The notes beneath the pieces were generated by a model. It had not been told where the DNA came from. It saw only the letters and a list, made by a program, of their open reading frames with translations, and did no database searches. From JAEUOS01 sp965279115 (GTDB lineage Bacteria > Pseudomonadota > Gammaproteobacteria > Burkholderiales > JAEUOS01), in NCBI GenBank assembly GCA_965279115.1, contig OZ257137.1, positions 5,518,001 through 5,582,000 on the forward strand: DNA of 64,000 bases, in the 5' to 3' direction. Below, piece by piece: positions 17,876 through 26,638 of this stretch; within the stretch, counting starts at the first letter, position 1; every line of letters begins with the position of its first letter. A program made the translations under genes and the position numbers.

Positions 17876-19993
17876 TTGTTCAACATCCACAAAAAATCGT
17901 TTCAATACGGTGCCCATACCGTCACCCTCGAAACCGGCGAGATCGCCCGCCAGGCATCCGGCGCCGTGCTGGTCACCATCGACGACACCGTCGTTCTGGC
18001 CGCTGTCACCGCTGCGAAGAGCGCAAAGGCGGGCCAGGACTTCTTCCCCCTGACGGTTGACTACATCGAAAAGACCTACGCGGCCGGCAAGATTCCCGGC
18101 GGCTTTTTCAAGCGCGAAGGCAAGCCTTCGGAGAAGGAAACGCTGACCTCGCGCCTCATCGATCGCCCGATCCGCCCGCTGTTCCCCGAAGGCTTCTACA
18201 ACGAGGTGCAGGTGGTGTGCACGGTGATGTCGTGCAATCCGGAAGTTGATCCCGATATCGCCGCCCTCCTGGGCTCTTCGGCCGCGCTGGCAATTGCCGG
18301 CCTGCCTTTCAACGGCCCGATCGGTGCCGCCCGGGTCGGCTATATCGATGGTCAATATGTGCTCAACCCCACCAAGTCGCAACTGGTGAACAGCCGCCTT
18401 GACCTCGTGGTTGCGGGTACGGAACAGGCTGTGCTGATGGTCGAGTCAGAGGCCGACCAGTTGAACGAGGAAGTCATGCTCGGCGCAGTGGTGTTCGGTC
18501 ATGACCAGATGCAGGCTGCCATCAAGGCCATCAACGAACTCGTTGTCGAAGCCGGCAAGCCGGAATGGGACTGGAAAGCCGCCCCGACCGACGACGCCCT
18601 GGTTGCGCGGATCGCCGCCTTTTCCGAAACCAAACTGCGCGACGCGTTCCAGATCAAGCAGAAGCAGGCGCGCTCGCAGACCATCGACGCGATCTGGAAG
18701 GAATTGTTCGCCGAACTGAAGGTTGGCGAGCCAGGCGCACCGAGCAGCCAGACCGTAAAGGATATCTGCTTCAACCTCGAGTCGAAGATCGTGCGTTCGC
18801 AGATTCTCGAAGGCGAGCCTCGCATCGACGGCCGTGATACCCGTACCGTCCGCCCCATCGCGATTCGCACTTCGGTGTTGCCGCGTGCCCACGGCTCCGC
18901 TCTTTTCACCCGCGGCGAGACCCAGGCGATGGTCGTGGCAACACTCGGTACCGCGCGCGACGAACAGCGCATCGACGCCCTGATGGGCGAGTACACCGAC
19001 CGCTTCATGCTTCACTACAACATGCCGCCTTACGCCACCGGTGAAACCGGCCGCGTCGGCACGCCCAAGCGCCGCGAAATCGGTCATGGCCGCTTGGCGA
19101 AGCGTGCGTTGCTGGCCGTGCTGCCGAAGCACGAGGACTTCGCCTACACGATGCGTGTGGTGTCCGAAATCACCGAGTCGAACGGCTCCTCGTCGATGGC
19201 TTCGGTGTGCGGCGGCTGCTTGTCGTTGCTCGACGCCGGCGTGCCGCTGAAGGCGCATGTGGCGGGTATCGCCATGGGCCTGATCAAGGAAGGCAACAAG
19301 TTCGCAGTGCTGACCGACATTCTGGGCGACGAAGATCACCTGGGCGACATGGACTTCAAGGTGGCCGGCAGCGAAACCGGTGTCACCGCGCTGCAGATGG
19401 ATATCAAGATCCAGGGCATCACCAAGGAAATCATGAAAGTCGCGCTGGACCAGGCGCTTGAAGCGCGCCTGCATATCCTTGCGCAGATGAAGCAGGCCAT
19501 GGGCGGTGCCAACACCCAGTTGTCCGACTTCGCGCCGCGCATGATCACCATGAAGATCAACCCGGAGAAGATCCGCGATGTCATCGGCAAGGGCGGGGCG
19601 GTGATTCGTGCATTGTGCGAGGAAACCGGCGCCACCATCGACATCCAGGATGACGGGTCCGTGACTATCGCAAGCGTATCGGCGGAAGCCGGACGGGCCG
19701 CCCAGGAGCGCATTGCGCAGATCACCGCTGAAGTGGAGGTCGGCAGGATTTACGAAGGCCCGGTCCTGCGCTTGCTGGACTTCGGCGCGATCGTTCAGGT
19801 GCTGCCAGGCAAGGATGGCCTCTTGCACATTTCGCAGATCGCCAACGAACGCGTCAACGCCGTTGCCGACTACCTCAAGGAGGGCCAGGTCATCAAGGTC
19901 AAGGTCCTCGAGGCGGACGACAAGGGACGCCTGCGCCTGTCCATGAAGGCGGCGATGGCGGATGCCGCGCCTGCGGCAACGCCGGCAGTCTGA
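17876..19993 (+). CDS. pnp: Polyribonucleotide nucleotidyltransferase (PNPase)
   Basis: A 3'-5' phosphorolytic exoribonuclease, 705 residues. It has two RNase PH domains (FFKREGKPSEKE, RPLFPEGFYNEVQVV; second core with TRGETQAMVVATLG and GSDMA-like SSSMASVCGG), a KH domain (IRDVIGKGGAVIR) and an S1 domain (DFGAIVQVLPGKDGLLHIS). TTG 17876 follows TTGAGGATAAAGCC. It acts in the RNA degradosome or alone in the cytoplasm. Confidence 0.97.
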   Translation: MFNIHKKSFQYGAHTVTLETGEIARQASGAVLVTIDDTVVLAAVTAAKSAKAGQDFFPLTVDYIEKTYAAGKIPGGFFKREGKPSEKETLTSRLIDRPIRPLFPEGFYNEVQVVCTVMSCNPEVDPDIAALLGSSAALAIAGLPFNGPIGAARVGYIDGQYVLNPTKSQLVNSRLDLVVAGTEQAVLMVESEADQLNEEVMLGAVVFGHDQMQAAIKAINELVVEAGKPEWDWKAAPTDDALVARIAAFSETKLRDAFQIKQKQARSQTIDAIWKELFAELKVGEPGAPSSQTVKDICFNLESKIVRSQILEGEPRIDGRDTRTVRPIAIRTSVLPRAHGSALFTRGETQAMVVATLGTARDEQRIDALMGEYTDRFMLHYNMPPYATGETGRVGTPKRREIGHGRLAKRALLAVLPKHEDFAYTMRVVSEITESNGSSSMASVCGGCLSLLDAGVPLKAHVAGIAMGLIKEGNKFAVLTDILGDEDHLGDMDFKVAGSETGVTALQMDIKIQGITKEIMKVALDQALEARLHILAQMKQAMGGANTQLSDFAPRMITMKINPEKIRDVIGKGGAVIRALCEETGATIDIQDDGSVTIASVSAEAGRAAQERIAQITAEVEVGRIYEGPVLRLLDFGAIVQVLPGKDGLLHISQIANERVNAVADYLKEGQVIKVKVLEADDKGRLRLSMKAAMADAAPAATPAV

Positions 19994-20004
19994 TACAAAA
20001 CGCG

Positions 20005-20034
20005 TTGTGAAAGAGAGGCGCTACAGGCTATAAT
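20005..20034 (+). promoter_or_regulatory. Promoter of the tRNA-Pro/Arg/His cluster
   Basis: TTGTGA (20005-20010), an 18-base spacer and a perfect TATAAT (20029-20034) lie ten bases before tRNA-Pro. Confidence 0.7.
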
Positions 20035-20043
20035 TACACTCTT

Positions 20044-20120
20044 CGGGGTGTAGCGTAGCCTGGTAGCGCGCCTGGTTTGGGACCAGGATGTCGGGAGTTC
20101 GAATCTCTCCACCCCGACCA
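20044..20120 (+). tRNA. tRNA-Pro (anticodon UGG)
   Basis: 77 bases with encoded CCA. Acceptor CGGGGTG pairs with CACCCCG; the anticodon loop is TTTGGGA between CTGG and CCAG; the T loop is standard. Confidence 0.96.
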
Positions 20121-20199
20121 GAATCGTCAGCAGGTAGCAAGCAGGTTTGCTTCATCAGCAGTGCGGTTGGTTTCATAGCCAGCCTTGGCGGCAACGACT

Positions 20200-20276
20200 C
20201 TGCCCGTAGCTCAACCGGATAGAGCACCGGCCTTCTAAGCCGGGGGTTGTGGGTTCGAGTCCCGCCGGGCAGGCCA
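20200..20276 (+). tRNA. tRNA-Arg (anticodon UCU)
   Basis: 77 bases with encoded CCA. Acceptor CTGCCCG pairs with CGGGCAG; anticodon stem CCGGC/GCCGG holds loop CTTCTAA. Confidence 0.95.
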
Positions 20277-20317
20277 GTTTTTATGGAGTTGCAGGTAGTT
20301 TCCCGCAACTCCACGGT

Positions 20318-20393
20318 GGTGGCTGTAGCTCAGCGGTAGAGTCCCGGATTGTGATTCCGGTTGTCGTGGGTTCGAACCCCATCAGCCACCCCA
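20318..20393 (+). tRNA. tRNA-His (anticodon GUG), prophage integration site
   Basis: 76 bases including the extra G at -1 (20318) facing C73, an identity mark of tRNA-His, and an encoded CCA. Acceptor GTGGCTG pairs with CAGCCAC; the anticodon loop is TTGTGAT. The gene is intact. The phage integrase gene runs into it from the right on the other strand, so the attachment core is presumably in its 3' half; the exact core needs the other end. Confidence 0.95.
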
Positions 20394-21487
20394 TTAATTC
20401 CTAAGGCTTTTTGGCCTGCATCACCCTCTGTACCGGCACCCCCTCTGTGCCAATTCTGTACAGAGTTCCCAGCGTAGGCGGCGGCATGTCCCGGCGCCAG
20501 ATGCGCATACCGCAGCACCATCTCCATGTTTGACCATCCCCCCAGCTCCTGCAGGATCTTCAGCGGCGTGCCGTTCTGAACGTGCCAGCTCGCCCACGTG
20601 TGGCGCAGCGTGTGCCAGGTGATGTGCGGCACCTTCGCGCGCGCCTTCGCCTTGCGGAACGCCGTGTTGTTGGCGCCCTGGCTCATCGGCTCGCGGACGT
20701 ACACGCGATCGCGTGAGCCCGGCGCGCGCGGCCGCGGCCGCGGGTAGGTGAACACGTAGTCGTCGTGGTCGCCCAGGCATTCGCGCAGCACCGCCACCGC
20801 GTCGTCGTTCAGCGGGATCGATATCGCCTTCGCGGCCTTGGCGTCCTCCGGGTTCACCCAGGCGGTGCGGTTGCCGAAATTGACCCGGTCCCACGTCAAG
20901 AGCCGCATGTTCGCGTCGCGCAGGCCTGTGGCGAGCGAGAAGCGGATCATGCGGCTCAGGTGTTCCGGCGCCTCATCGATGAGCGTGGCGGCCTCGTCCG
21001 GCGTGAGGAAATCGATTTTCCCCTCCGGTTCGTCCTGGTACGGTATGGCCGGCACGGCGGCGATGATGTCGCGCTCGTGGCAGCGGTTCAGCACGGCCGA
21101 GAGGATGGCCAGGTAGCGGTTGGCGGTGGCGGGCTTGATCGGCCGGCGGTCAGCGGCGCGGGCCTTGACGACGGCGTCGCGGACCCCGGCCAGCGTGGCC
21201 GTGCGCACGGCCTTGACGCGGATGTCCGGCAGGTGCGGCAGCATGGTCTGCACGCGGCGCCAGTCGTCGGCGTAGCTGCGTTTCTTGATGGCGTGCTCGG
21301 TCAGCCATTCGGCGATCGCTTCGGCGAGTGCAGGGCCAGGATCTTCGCCAAGTGCTTTCTCCCGCCAGAGCTCGTGGATGCGGCGTGCCTGGTACTCCTC
21401 GGCAGCTGATCGATCACTTGTGCCAGTTGTTTCGCGGATGCTGCCGTGCCTGAGCCACCAGGTGTTGCCTCGTTTGTAGAGCGCCAT
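20330..21487 (-). CDS. Tyrosine-type site-specific integrase
   Basis: 385 residues with catalytic residues in place: Arg in LATGLRDANMR, HTLRHTWASWHVQNG (HxxR) and Tyr in MVLRYAHLAP. A SAM-like core-binding domain precedes it (about 60-150). ATG 21487 (MALYKRGNTWWL) follows AAGGAGGGGCC. The last ~20 codons are antisense to tRNA-His, so the protein's tail depends on the integrated state. It is the last gene of the leftward operon and overlaps xis by 187 bases. Confidence 0.92.
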   Translation of the reverse strand: MALYKRGNTWWLRHGSIRETTGTSDRSAAEEYQARRIHELWREKALGEDPGPALAEAIAEWLTEHAIKKRSYADDWRRVQTMLPHLPDIRVKAVRTATLAGVRDAVVKARAADRRPIKPATANRYLAILSAVLNRCHERDIIAAVPAIPYQDEPEGKIDFLTPDEAATLIDEAPEHLSRMIRFSLATGLRDANMRLLTWDRVNFGNRTAWVNPEDAKAAKAISIPLNDDAVAVLRECLGDHDDYVFTYPRPRPRAPGSRDRVYVREPMSQGANNTAFRKAKARAKVPHITWHTLRHTWASWHVQNGTPLKILQELGGWSNMEMVLRYAHLAPGHAAAYAGNSVQNWHRGGAGTEGDAGQKALGINGVADGVRTHDNRNHNPGLYR

Positions 21488-21660
21488 GGCCCCTCCTTGT
21501 AGTTCGACCGGATCCAGTCGATCAGGTCCATGGTAACGAAAACCCAGCAGCGCCCGATTTTGGCGGCCGGCAGCCGGCCCTCCCGCGCCCACGCCTCCAC
21601 CGTGTGCGGATGCTGCCGCAGCATCGCGGCGGCTTCGTCGAGGTCGAGGGTGGGGGACAT
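21301..21660 (-). CDS. Excisionase-like helix-turn-helix protein
   Basis: 119 residues. The first 60 form a MerR/excisionase-type winged helix: LDLDEAAAMLRQHPHTVEAWAREGRLPAAKIGRCWVF with DLIDWI. The rest overlaps the start of int in another frame and is low in complexity, so the functional part may be the N-terminal half only. Location just upstream of int fits Xis, which directs excision. Homologous small HTH proteins without recombination roles also exist. Confidence 0.65.
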   Translation of the reverse strand: MSPTLDLDEAAAMLRQHPHTVEAWAREGRLPAAKIGRCWVFVTMDLIDWIRSNYKEGPWRSTNEATPGGSGTAASAKQLAQVIDQLPRSTRHAASTSSGGRKHLAKILALHSPKRSPNG

Positions 21661-21662
21661 GG

Positions 21663-21929
21663 TCAGGGGCTGATGCTGACGTACTGTGGGGTATCGAAAC
21701 ACCCGTTGCGGTAGTGCTGATCGGTCTGCTGCGCATAGTTGAGCGTGGCACCGCACACGCAAATGTAGGCCGTGGTTGCACCCAGGAACGGGTTTATCGG
21801 TGGCCGCCATATTCCCAGAAACCGATGCTTCGCCGGGTCGACCTTGTGGGGCTGCACGAACACGCCGTCGAGGAGGACGTACGGGGGCTCAGGTTTCTGG
21901 ACGGTGTAAGGGGCGCGGTCTTCGGTCAT
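21663..21929 (-). CDS. Hypothetical protein with a possible zinc motif
   Basis: 88 residues, not recognised. It has a C-x-C pair in AYICVCGATLNYAQQ and a later Cys in RNGCFD, which could bind metal. It overlaps the ASCH gene by four bases and so belongs to the early operon. Confidence 0.55.
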   Translation of the reverse strand: MTEDRAPYTVQKPEPPYVLLDGVFVQPHKVDPAKHRFLGIWRPPINPFLGATTAYICVCGATLNYAQQTDQHYRNGCFDTPQYVSISP

Positions 21930-22354
21930 GTCAGAACAATCCCGGCGCTTGCTTGGCGTTGCGCCATGTCCACCTCAGGCACCTCAAAGAATCCCAGCGC
22001 GCCCTTGAGCGGGCGGAAGGGCAAGGACTGCGGGTCGCGCAGCACGAAGCCGAACGGGCCGACGAACCAGGGTGAGTTGGAGACGCGCACACAGTCAACG
22101 ATCTCGACCGAGCCGACGATGCCGCCGCGCTCGATGTAGTCGAACATCGGCACTTCTGGCGCCTTCAAATGCTCCTCGCCAGGAATCCCCGCCGCGAAGT
22201 CCATCGCGTCATCCCACTCGTCGCGCGTCATGCCCTTGGCGGCGTGCACCAGGATGCGCCCACGAACCGGCGTTTGCCAGACGCGATTCTCGATGTCCTT
22301 GCCGGCGTGCATGATCAGCCACGCCCAGGGCTGGCGGATGGAGAGCGCTTTCAT
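21926..22354 (-). CDS. ASCH domain protein
   Basis: 142 residues beginning MKALSIRQPWAWLIMHAGKDIENR, the conserved start of ASCH proteins (RQPWA, GxKxxENR, then RILVHAAKG). The fold is PUA-like and is thought to bind RNA or modified nucleotides; some members are nucleosidases. ATG 22354 overlaps the MazG-like stop. Role in this phage is unknown. Confidence 0.85.
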   Translation of the reverse strand: MKALSIRQPWAWLIMHAGKDIENRVWQTPVRGRILVHAAKGMTRDEWDDAMDFAAGIPGEEHLKAPEVPMFDYIERGGIVGSVEIVDCVRVSNSPWFVGPFGFVLRDPQSLPFRPLKGALGFFEVPEVDMAQRQASAGIVLT

Positions 22355-22653
22355 GATTTTGGCTGGTGGTGAAGATAGGGCTTGATGCTTTCGACCTTGG
22401 CCAGCTCGCACTTGAACACCCGTGTTTCGTTGATGTCGCGCGCGTCGCAGAGTCTGAAGATCGCGTAGCGGACATCGCCACATTCCCGTTCCAGATCGCG
22501 GCGGTTGGTGCGGTCGCGCGTTTCGTCCGGATGGCTGGAGTCGTACCCGTGCCGCAGGATCTTGCCGATCGCCTGGATGACCTCGCCGCACTCCTCGGCA
22601 AGAATGGCCAGCCGCTCGGCCTGCGCGGGCGTCAGCCCGTTGAAATGTTCCAT
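22351..22653 (-). CDS. MazG-like nucleotide pyrophosphohydrolase
   Basis: 100 residues with LAILAEECGEVIQAIGKI (the ExxE helix) and a downstream RRDLERECGDVRYAI (ExxD), the metal-binding signature of all-alpha NTP pyrophosphohydrolases. It would hydrolyse dNTPs or signalling nucleotides. It starts on the base where the ThiF stop codon ends. Confidence 0.75.
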   Translation of the reverse strand: MEHFNGLTPAQAERLAILAEECGEVIQAIGKILRHGYDSSHPDETRDRTNRRDLERECGDVRYAIFRLCDARDINETRVFKCELAKVESIKPYLHHQPKS

Positions 22654-23438
22654 CACTTCCCTCCCTTCATCCGCGCCCACACCTCCGGGTCGACGGCGAT
22701 CGGCCGGCGGTGGCCGGTCTTGCTGTTGACGAACGCGCCGTGCCAGTCGATCTGGCCATGGCGCATGAGGTTCCACAGGATCAGGCTGCCGGCGCGGACC
22801 ACGTCGTCGTTGACGAACAGTTCCTGCCGCTGCAGGGCCTCGGCCAGGCTGCAGCTGGGGGCGGTGTCTTCGCGGCCTTTGGTGGCCACCAGCTCCGGCA
22901 GCAGCGTGTACGGGTCGGGCAGGTCGAGGTGGCCGCCGGCGCGCGGCTTGGTGTTGCGCCCGCGGCCGATCTGCCCGAGCAGCGCCTGGCCATCGGCGGC
23001 GCGGTTGCCGAGATCGAGCACGTACACCAGCCCGTTGTGCGCGGTGTCGCGGGTGATGCGCTCGCGGATCTCGCGGCGGGCGGCACGGCTGTCGACGCAC
23101 ACGATAGTGAGGTTGGCCGCCACGCGCAGGGGGGCGTCCGCGCCGTAGCGATCGGCGCAGGCCTGCCACGCCAGCCCGAACCAGGCGTTGACGCGGTAGA
23201 CGGCCACGTCGGCCTTGGCCTGGCCCACGTCGGCGGGGCTGAACATCTGGCGGCCGACGTTGGCGTCGCTGACGGTGTCCGGGTCGTACACCGTGACGTC
23301 GAACCCGGGATGCCCGAGCGCGACCATGGCGTGATGCAGCCGCGCCAAGCAGGTGAGCATCTGCGAGCCGTTGCCGCCGCCGCCCACGAGCGCGACCTCG
23401 AAGCGCTCGAGGAGGGTGGGGTGGGTGTGGTGGGTCAT
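22653..23438 (-). CDS. PRTRC-type ThiF/E1-like protein
   Basis: 261 residues of ThiF/E1 adenylation fold. It shows the nucleotide-binding loop ALVGGGGNGSQM, VYDPDTVSDANVGRQMFSPADVG followed by KAD, and VCVDSRAARREIRERI. TAPSCSLAEAL gives a candidate thiol. This matches the ThiF member of the PRTRC (ParB-related, ThiF-related) cassette, whose other members flank it upstream. E1 proteins adenylate the C terminus of a ubiquitin-like protein; the partner here would be the protein at 26635-27033. Confidence 0.85.
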   Translation of the reverse strand: MTHHTHPTLLERFEVALVGGGGNGSQMLTCLARLHHAMVALGHPGFDVTVYDPDTVSDANVGRQMFSPADVGQAKADVAVYRVNAWFGLAWQACADRYGADAPLRVAANLTIVCVDSRAARREIRERITRDTAHNGLVYVLDLGNRAADGQALLGQIGRGRNTKPRAGGHLDLPDPYTLLPELVATKGREDTAPSCSLAEALQRQELFVNDDVVRAGSLILWNLMRHGQIDWHGAFVNSKTGHRRPIAVDPEVWARMKGGK

Positions 23439-23962
23439 CGCGGCATCAACCCCTTGGCCTGGTTCAGAAAAACTCTGTAGGCGTCGATGGGTTCCCATGG
23501 GTTGATTTGCCAGTCCTCCATCTGCACGCCTTTGATCAGCGCCCATTCATCGTCGTGCGGCGCCATCAGGTCGCGCTGTTCCATGGCCAGCATCACCAGA
23601 TCGGCATGTTTGACGCATTCGGGCAGCGGGTTGGGGATATGCAGCCGACGGAACACTTCGGCCTCGACGCGGTCCTCGATCGCCTGGTAGTCGGGCAGCA
23701 GTTGCTTGAGCGGCTTGGCCACGTCACCGATGTAGGCCTCGGCCGCGTCGTGCATCAGGGCTGCCCAGGTGTGCTCAAGCGGGACTATCGAGGCCACATA
23801 CACGCTGTGCTGGGCCACGCTGTAGAACTGCGAGGTGTGGCCGGCAAAGCGGCAGATGTTCGAGAGCGCGCTGGCAATGTCTTCAATCTGGATGACCGAC
23901 TTCTCAGGCTCGAGGAAGTTGAAATAGTGGCCGCTGCGGGTGAGGATGTCCGGGCGCATCAT
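23435..23962 (-). CDS. HD-domain phosphohydrolase (YfbR-like)
   Basis: 175 residues. HD signature: FAGHTSQFYSVAQHSVYVA, ALMHDAAEAYIGD (HD) and a later HADLVMLAMEQRD. This resembles the 5'-nucleotidase YfbR and phage homologues that act on deoxynucleotide monophosphates. It is inserted between PRTRC A and ThiF with four-base overlaps on both sides. Confidence 0.8.
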   Translation of the reverse strand: MMRPDILTRSGHYFNFLEPEKSVIQIEDIASALSNICRFAGHTSQFYSVAQHSVYVASIVPLEHTWAALMHDAAEAYIGDVAKPLKQLLPDYQAIEDRVEAEVFRRLHIPNPLPECVKHADLVMLAMEQRDLMAPHDDEWALIKGVQMEDWQINPWEPIDAYRVFLNQAKGLMPR

Positions 23963-24843
23963 GCCCCACCCCCAAACACCTGCTCCGCACTCACATTCAC
24001 CGGGATGAACACGCCCAGGCAGCACAGCCGCGCGGCGATGGTGGGGATGGGCTGGTCGAGGTTGCCGAGCACGATGGCGATCTTCACGTCGTGGGTGTCG
24101 TCGGCGTCGTCGGTGGCGCTGAAGAATGCCGGCGCGGTGCCGTGGGTGTGGAGGTCGATGCAGGGGGAGAGCGTGGCGGTATGCTCGGGGCGGGAGTAGT
24201 GCAGGCGGCCAGGCGTGCCGACGGCGATCTCCTCGCTGTCCCACACGAGGCGCGATTCGTTGGCGCCGAGGTGGTGTTCCCACGTGACCCACCGCCCGCA
24301 CTCGTTGGGCAGGCGGGTACGTCCGTTGTCGGCCATGCCTCGAATGAAGTAGTGCGGCACCTTGCCGAAAGCGATCTCAACCTTCGGTTTGAGCGTGCCG
24401 AACGGCGTGGCATGTGTCGAGAGCAGCTTCTCCGGCGCGGTGGTGCCGATCGGCCAGATCAGGTGCAGCCACGTCCGCCGGCATTCGAGCCAGAGGCCGT
24501 CGGCCGCCACCAGGTAGCGGTGGCCGATCTCGTTCTCCAGCATCGGAGAAAATTGGCCGTGCAGCGGCACGCAATACGCCGGCGTCACCGCGTGGAGCAG
24601 GGCGTCGAACTTGGCGTTGGCGTCCTGCACTGACGTCGGCTCGCTTGCGAACGGCCAGACTTCCATCGGGGCGCCTGCTGGCGCTGTCGATTCGGACTGG
24701 TCTGTCATCACATCGAGCACGTGGTCGCGCAGCGCGCGCGCCGTGCCAGCCTTGGCGGCGATCGTGATGGCCGCCTGCTCCAGATCCAGCGTGAGCGCGG
24801 ATAGTGCGCTGCGCATTTTTTCCGCGGTGTCAAAAGTGCTCAT
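23959..24843 (-). CDS. PRTRC system protein A (JAMM/JAB-type)
   Basis: 294 residues. The C-terminal half carries HTHGTAPAFFSATD, an exact JAMM metalloprotease pattern (HxH-x7-SxxD). This is the fold that removes ubiquitin-like tags in eukaryotes and archaea. The N-terminal 100 residues are less conserved. The PRTRC A assignment rests on this motif and on the neighbours; it may trim or remove the ubiquitin-like protein C. Confidence 0.8.
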   Translation of the reverse strand: MSTFDTAEKMRSALSALTLDLEQAAITIAAKAGTARALRDHVLDVMTDQSESTAPAGAPMEVWPFASEPTSVQDANAKFDALLHAVTPAYCVPLHGQFSPMLENEIGHRYLVAADGLWLECRRTWLHLIWPIGTTAPEKLLSTHATPFGTLKPKVEIAFGKVPHYFIRGMADNGRTRLPNECGRWVTWEHHLGANESRLVWDSEEIAVGTPGRLHYSRPEHTATLSPCIDLHTHGTAPAFFSATDDADDTHDVKIAIVLGNLDQPIPTIAARLCCLGVFIPVNVSAEQVFGGGA

Positions 24844-25568
24844 GTCCTTCCTTTCACAATCCGCCCGACCCATTGGTCGAGCGTGAGGTTCATCGGGGAT
24901 AGATAGTCCAGCGGGAAATAGGCCGGCTTGACGTCGACCAGGAACTGCCACAAACCCGTGAGCCCCTTGGGGTGCGTGGTGGCATCCGGGTTGTTGCTGT
25001 GGGTGAACTTGCTGTAAAAAAACACCATCTCAAAGCCGTGCAGGGTGTCCGGCGCGATGCGCTCGGGCAGCGTGACGTTGCCGGTGCAGATGCTGCCGTC
25101 GTCGTACACGTTGGGGTAGGGCGCGTGGTAGAGCGGCACGCTGGGCAGCGGGGTTGCCAGCTCGTGCGCGTTGCGCGTGGCCGCCACGTGCCAGCCGTTG
25201 CGGTTGACGGCGAACACCAGCCCCGGATGCGGTGCGTTGAGTGACTTCACGCCCACGCCGGCACCGCTGGCGAAAAACACCGTGCGGTGGCGCGGGTACA
25301 CGTGCCACACCAGCGTGTTGTCGTCGATGTACAGCAGGCACGGCGGCACCCATCCGCCCATCCCTTTGGGCGCGCCGAGGTCCTGCAGGGTGTTGCGCAG
25401 CGCGCTCTCCGTGAGCGGCTGGCCGGCGCCGATGGTGGCGCGGCCGGCGACGTGCGTCACCGGGTGCAGGGTGGCGTAGTGGTCGCCGTGGGTGGCTTTG
25501 TACACCAGCACGGCGGTGGCGAGCTTGTACTCGGCCACGCGCTTGCCGGAGACGATGGGCGGCTTCAT
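24840..25568 (-). CDS. PRTRC system protein B (prokaryotic E2-like)
   Basis: 242 residues. PNVYDDGSICTGNVTLP holds a Cys in the position used by prokaryotic E2 family D proteins, and GMGGWVPPCLLYIDDNTLVWHVYP is typical of PRTRC B. E2 proteins carry the activated ubiquitin-like partner as a thioester. ATG 25568 overlaps the protein F stop. Confidence 0.8.
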   Translation of the reverse strand: MKPPIVSGKRVAEYKLATAVLVYKATHGDHYATLHPVTHVAGRATIGAGQPLTESALRNTLQDLGAPKGMGGWVPPCLLYIDDNTLVWHVYPRHRTVFFASGAGVGVKSLNAPHPGLVFAVNRNGWHVAATRNAHELATPLPSVPLYHAPYPNVYDDGSICTGNVTLPERIAPDTLHGFEMVFFYSKFTHSNNPDATTHPKGLTGLWQFLVDVKPAYFPLDYLSPMNLTLDQWVGRIVKGRT

Positions 25569-26638
25569 TGGTTGAACCCTCCTGCGGATGAGTCGGCCAG
25601 CTTGGCGAGCAGGCGGTCGGTGGCGTGGATGAGGCGCACGGTGGCCGGCAGCCGGCGGCGCACGTATTCGATTTCCTCGAGCGTGCGCAGCGGCCATGCG
25701 CCGGTGAAGCGCGCGATGCGGTGCGCCCGCGCGGGGCGATCGCCGCCGTGCATGCGCTGGTCGGCGGCTTCCTGGGCGGCGTTGTCGTCGACGTTGGCGT
25801 GGCCGTCGAGTTCGGCGAACCAGTGGTCACCGAGGCGGCCGTTCTGGTCGTTCCAGCGCCAGCGCACGATGATGGGGTAGTCGCACACCGGGGTCTCGGT
25901 GAGTTCGAAGGCGTTGCGGGTGAGGCGGCCCGGGTTGAGGAGCGCGTCTTCGACGGCGCGGACTTCGGGCAGGGGGTGGCGGGCATAGCCATTCATCGGC
26001 CGCCCGCGATTGGCGCGCGTGGCGGCGACGTTCCAGCGGAAATCCTCCACCGGCGCCAGCGTGCACGCCGCAAACCGCGTCTCGAACATCTTGCGGGTGA
26101 GGAAGCCTGTTTTCTTGCGCATGCCGGGCGCGAGGTCTTCGGCGCCGTTCCACCAGTAGTGCCGCGCGAAGTCGAGGAAGCGCGGCGGGGTGAGGCTGTA
26201 GCTGAAGGCGTCGAGCGCGCGGTAGGCCACGGCCAGGGCGTGGCTGGCCTTCTCGGGTGCCACGTCGTGATAGCGGCCGAACTTGTGCTCCAGGTAGTAG
26301 CGGCGCGTCTGGCGCCAGGCGCTCAACACCAGCCACGGCTCGCCGTCCTGCGGGCGGGTGCCGTCGGGCCAGCGGGCGCCGCTCTTGTGGAAGTCGGTGT
26401 GGATGTGGAACTGCAGCGGGCTGACAATCCACTCCGGCAGGCCGGCTTCGCGCCACCAGCGCTCGAAGACTTTCTCGACCATGCGGCGCAGGCCGCCGGT
26501 GCCCACGCGCAGATCGGCCGGCACCATGTGGCCGCCGTTGGCCAGGATGTACGCAAGCGCGGCGTGGCCGCCATCGGTGACGCCGGAGCGCAGGCGCACC
26601 GGTACCGCGGGGTCGAGGGTGGGCAGTGCCAGGGTCAT
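25565..26638 (-). CDS. PRTRC system protein F
   Basis: 357 residues, assigned to PRTRC F from its position between C and B and from general similarity (TFHIH-like QFHIHTDFHKSG, RWRWNDQNGRLGDHWFAELDG). No enzymatic motif is visible. Function is unknown in all systems I know of. It overlaps both neighbours by four bases. Confidence 0.68.
   Translation of the reverse strand: MTLALPTLDPAVPVRLRSGVTDGGHAALAYILANGGHMVPADLRVGTGGLRRMVEKVFERWWREAGLPEWIVSPLQFHIHTDFHKSGARWPDGTRPQDGEPWLVLSAWRQTRRYYLEHKFGRYHDVAPEKASHALAVAYRALDAFSYSLTPPRFLDFARHYWWNGAEDLAPGMRKKTGFLTRKMFETRFAACTLAPVEDFRWNVAATRANRGRPMNGYARHPLPEVRAVEDALLNPGRLTRNAFELTETPVCDYPIIVRWRWNDQNGRLGDHWFAELDGHANVDDNAAQEAADQRMHGGDRPARAHRIARFTGAWPLRTLEEIEYVRRRLPATVRLIHATDRLLAKLADSSAGGFNQ

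Noticed and set aside
18446..19828. Open frame of 460 codons on the minus strand
   Set aside because: Antisense to pnp; a His/Gln-rich shadow.
20021..20314. Minus-strand open frame with GGTRTHNPRLRRPVLYP
   Set aside because: Complement of tRNA-Arg and tRNA-Pro, not a gene.
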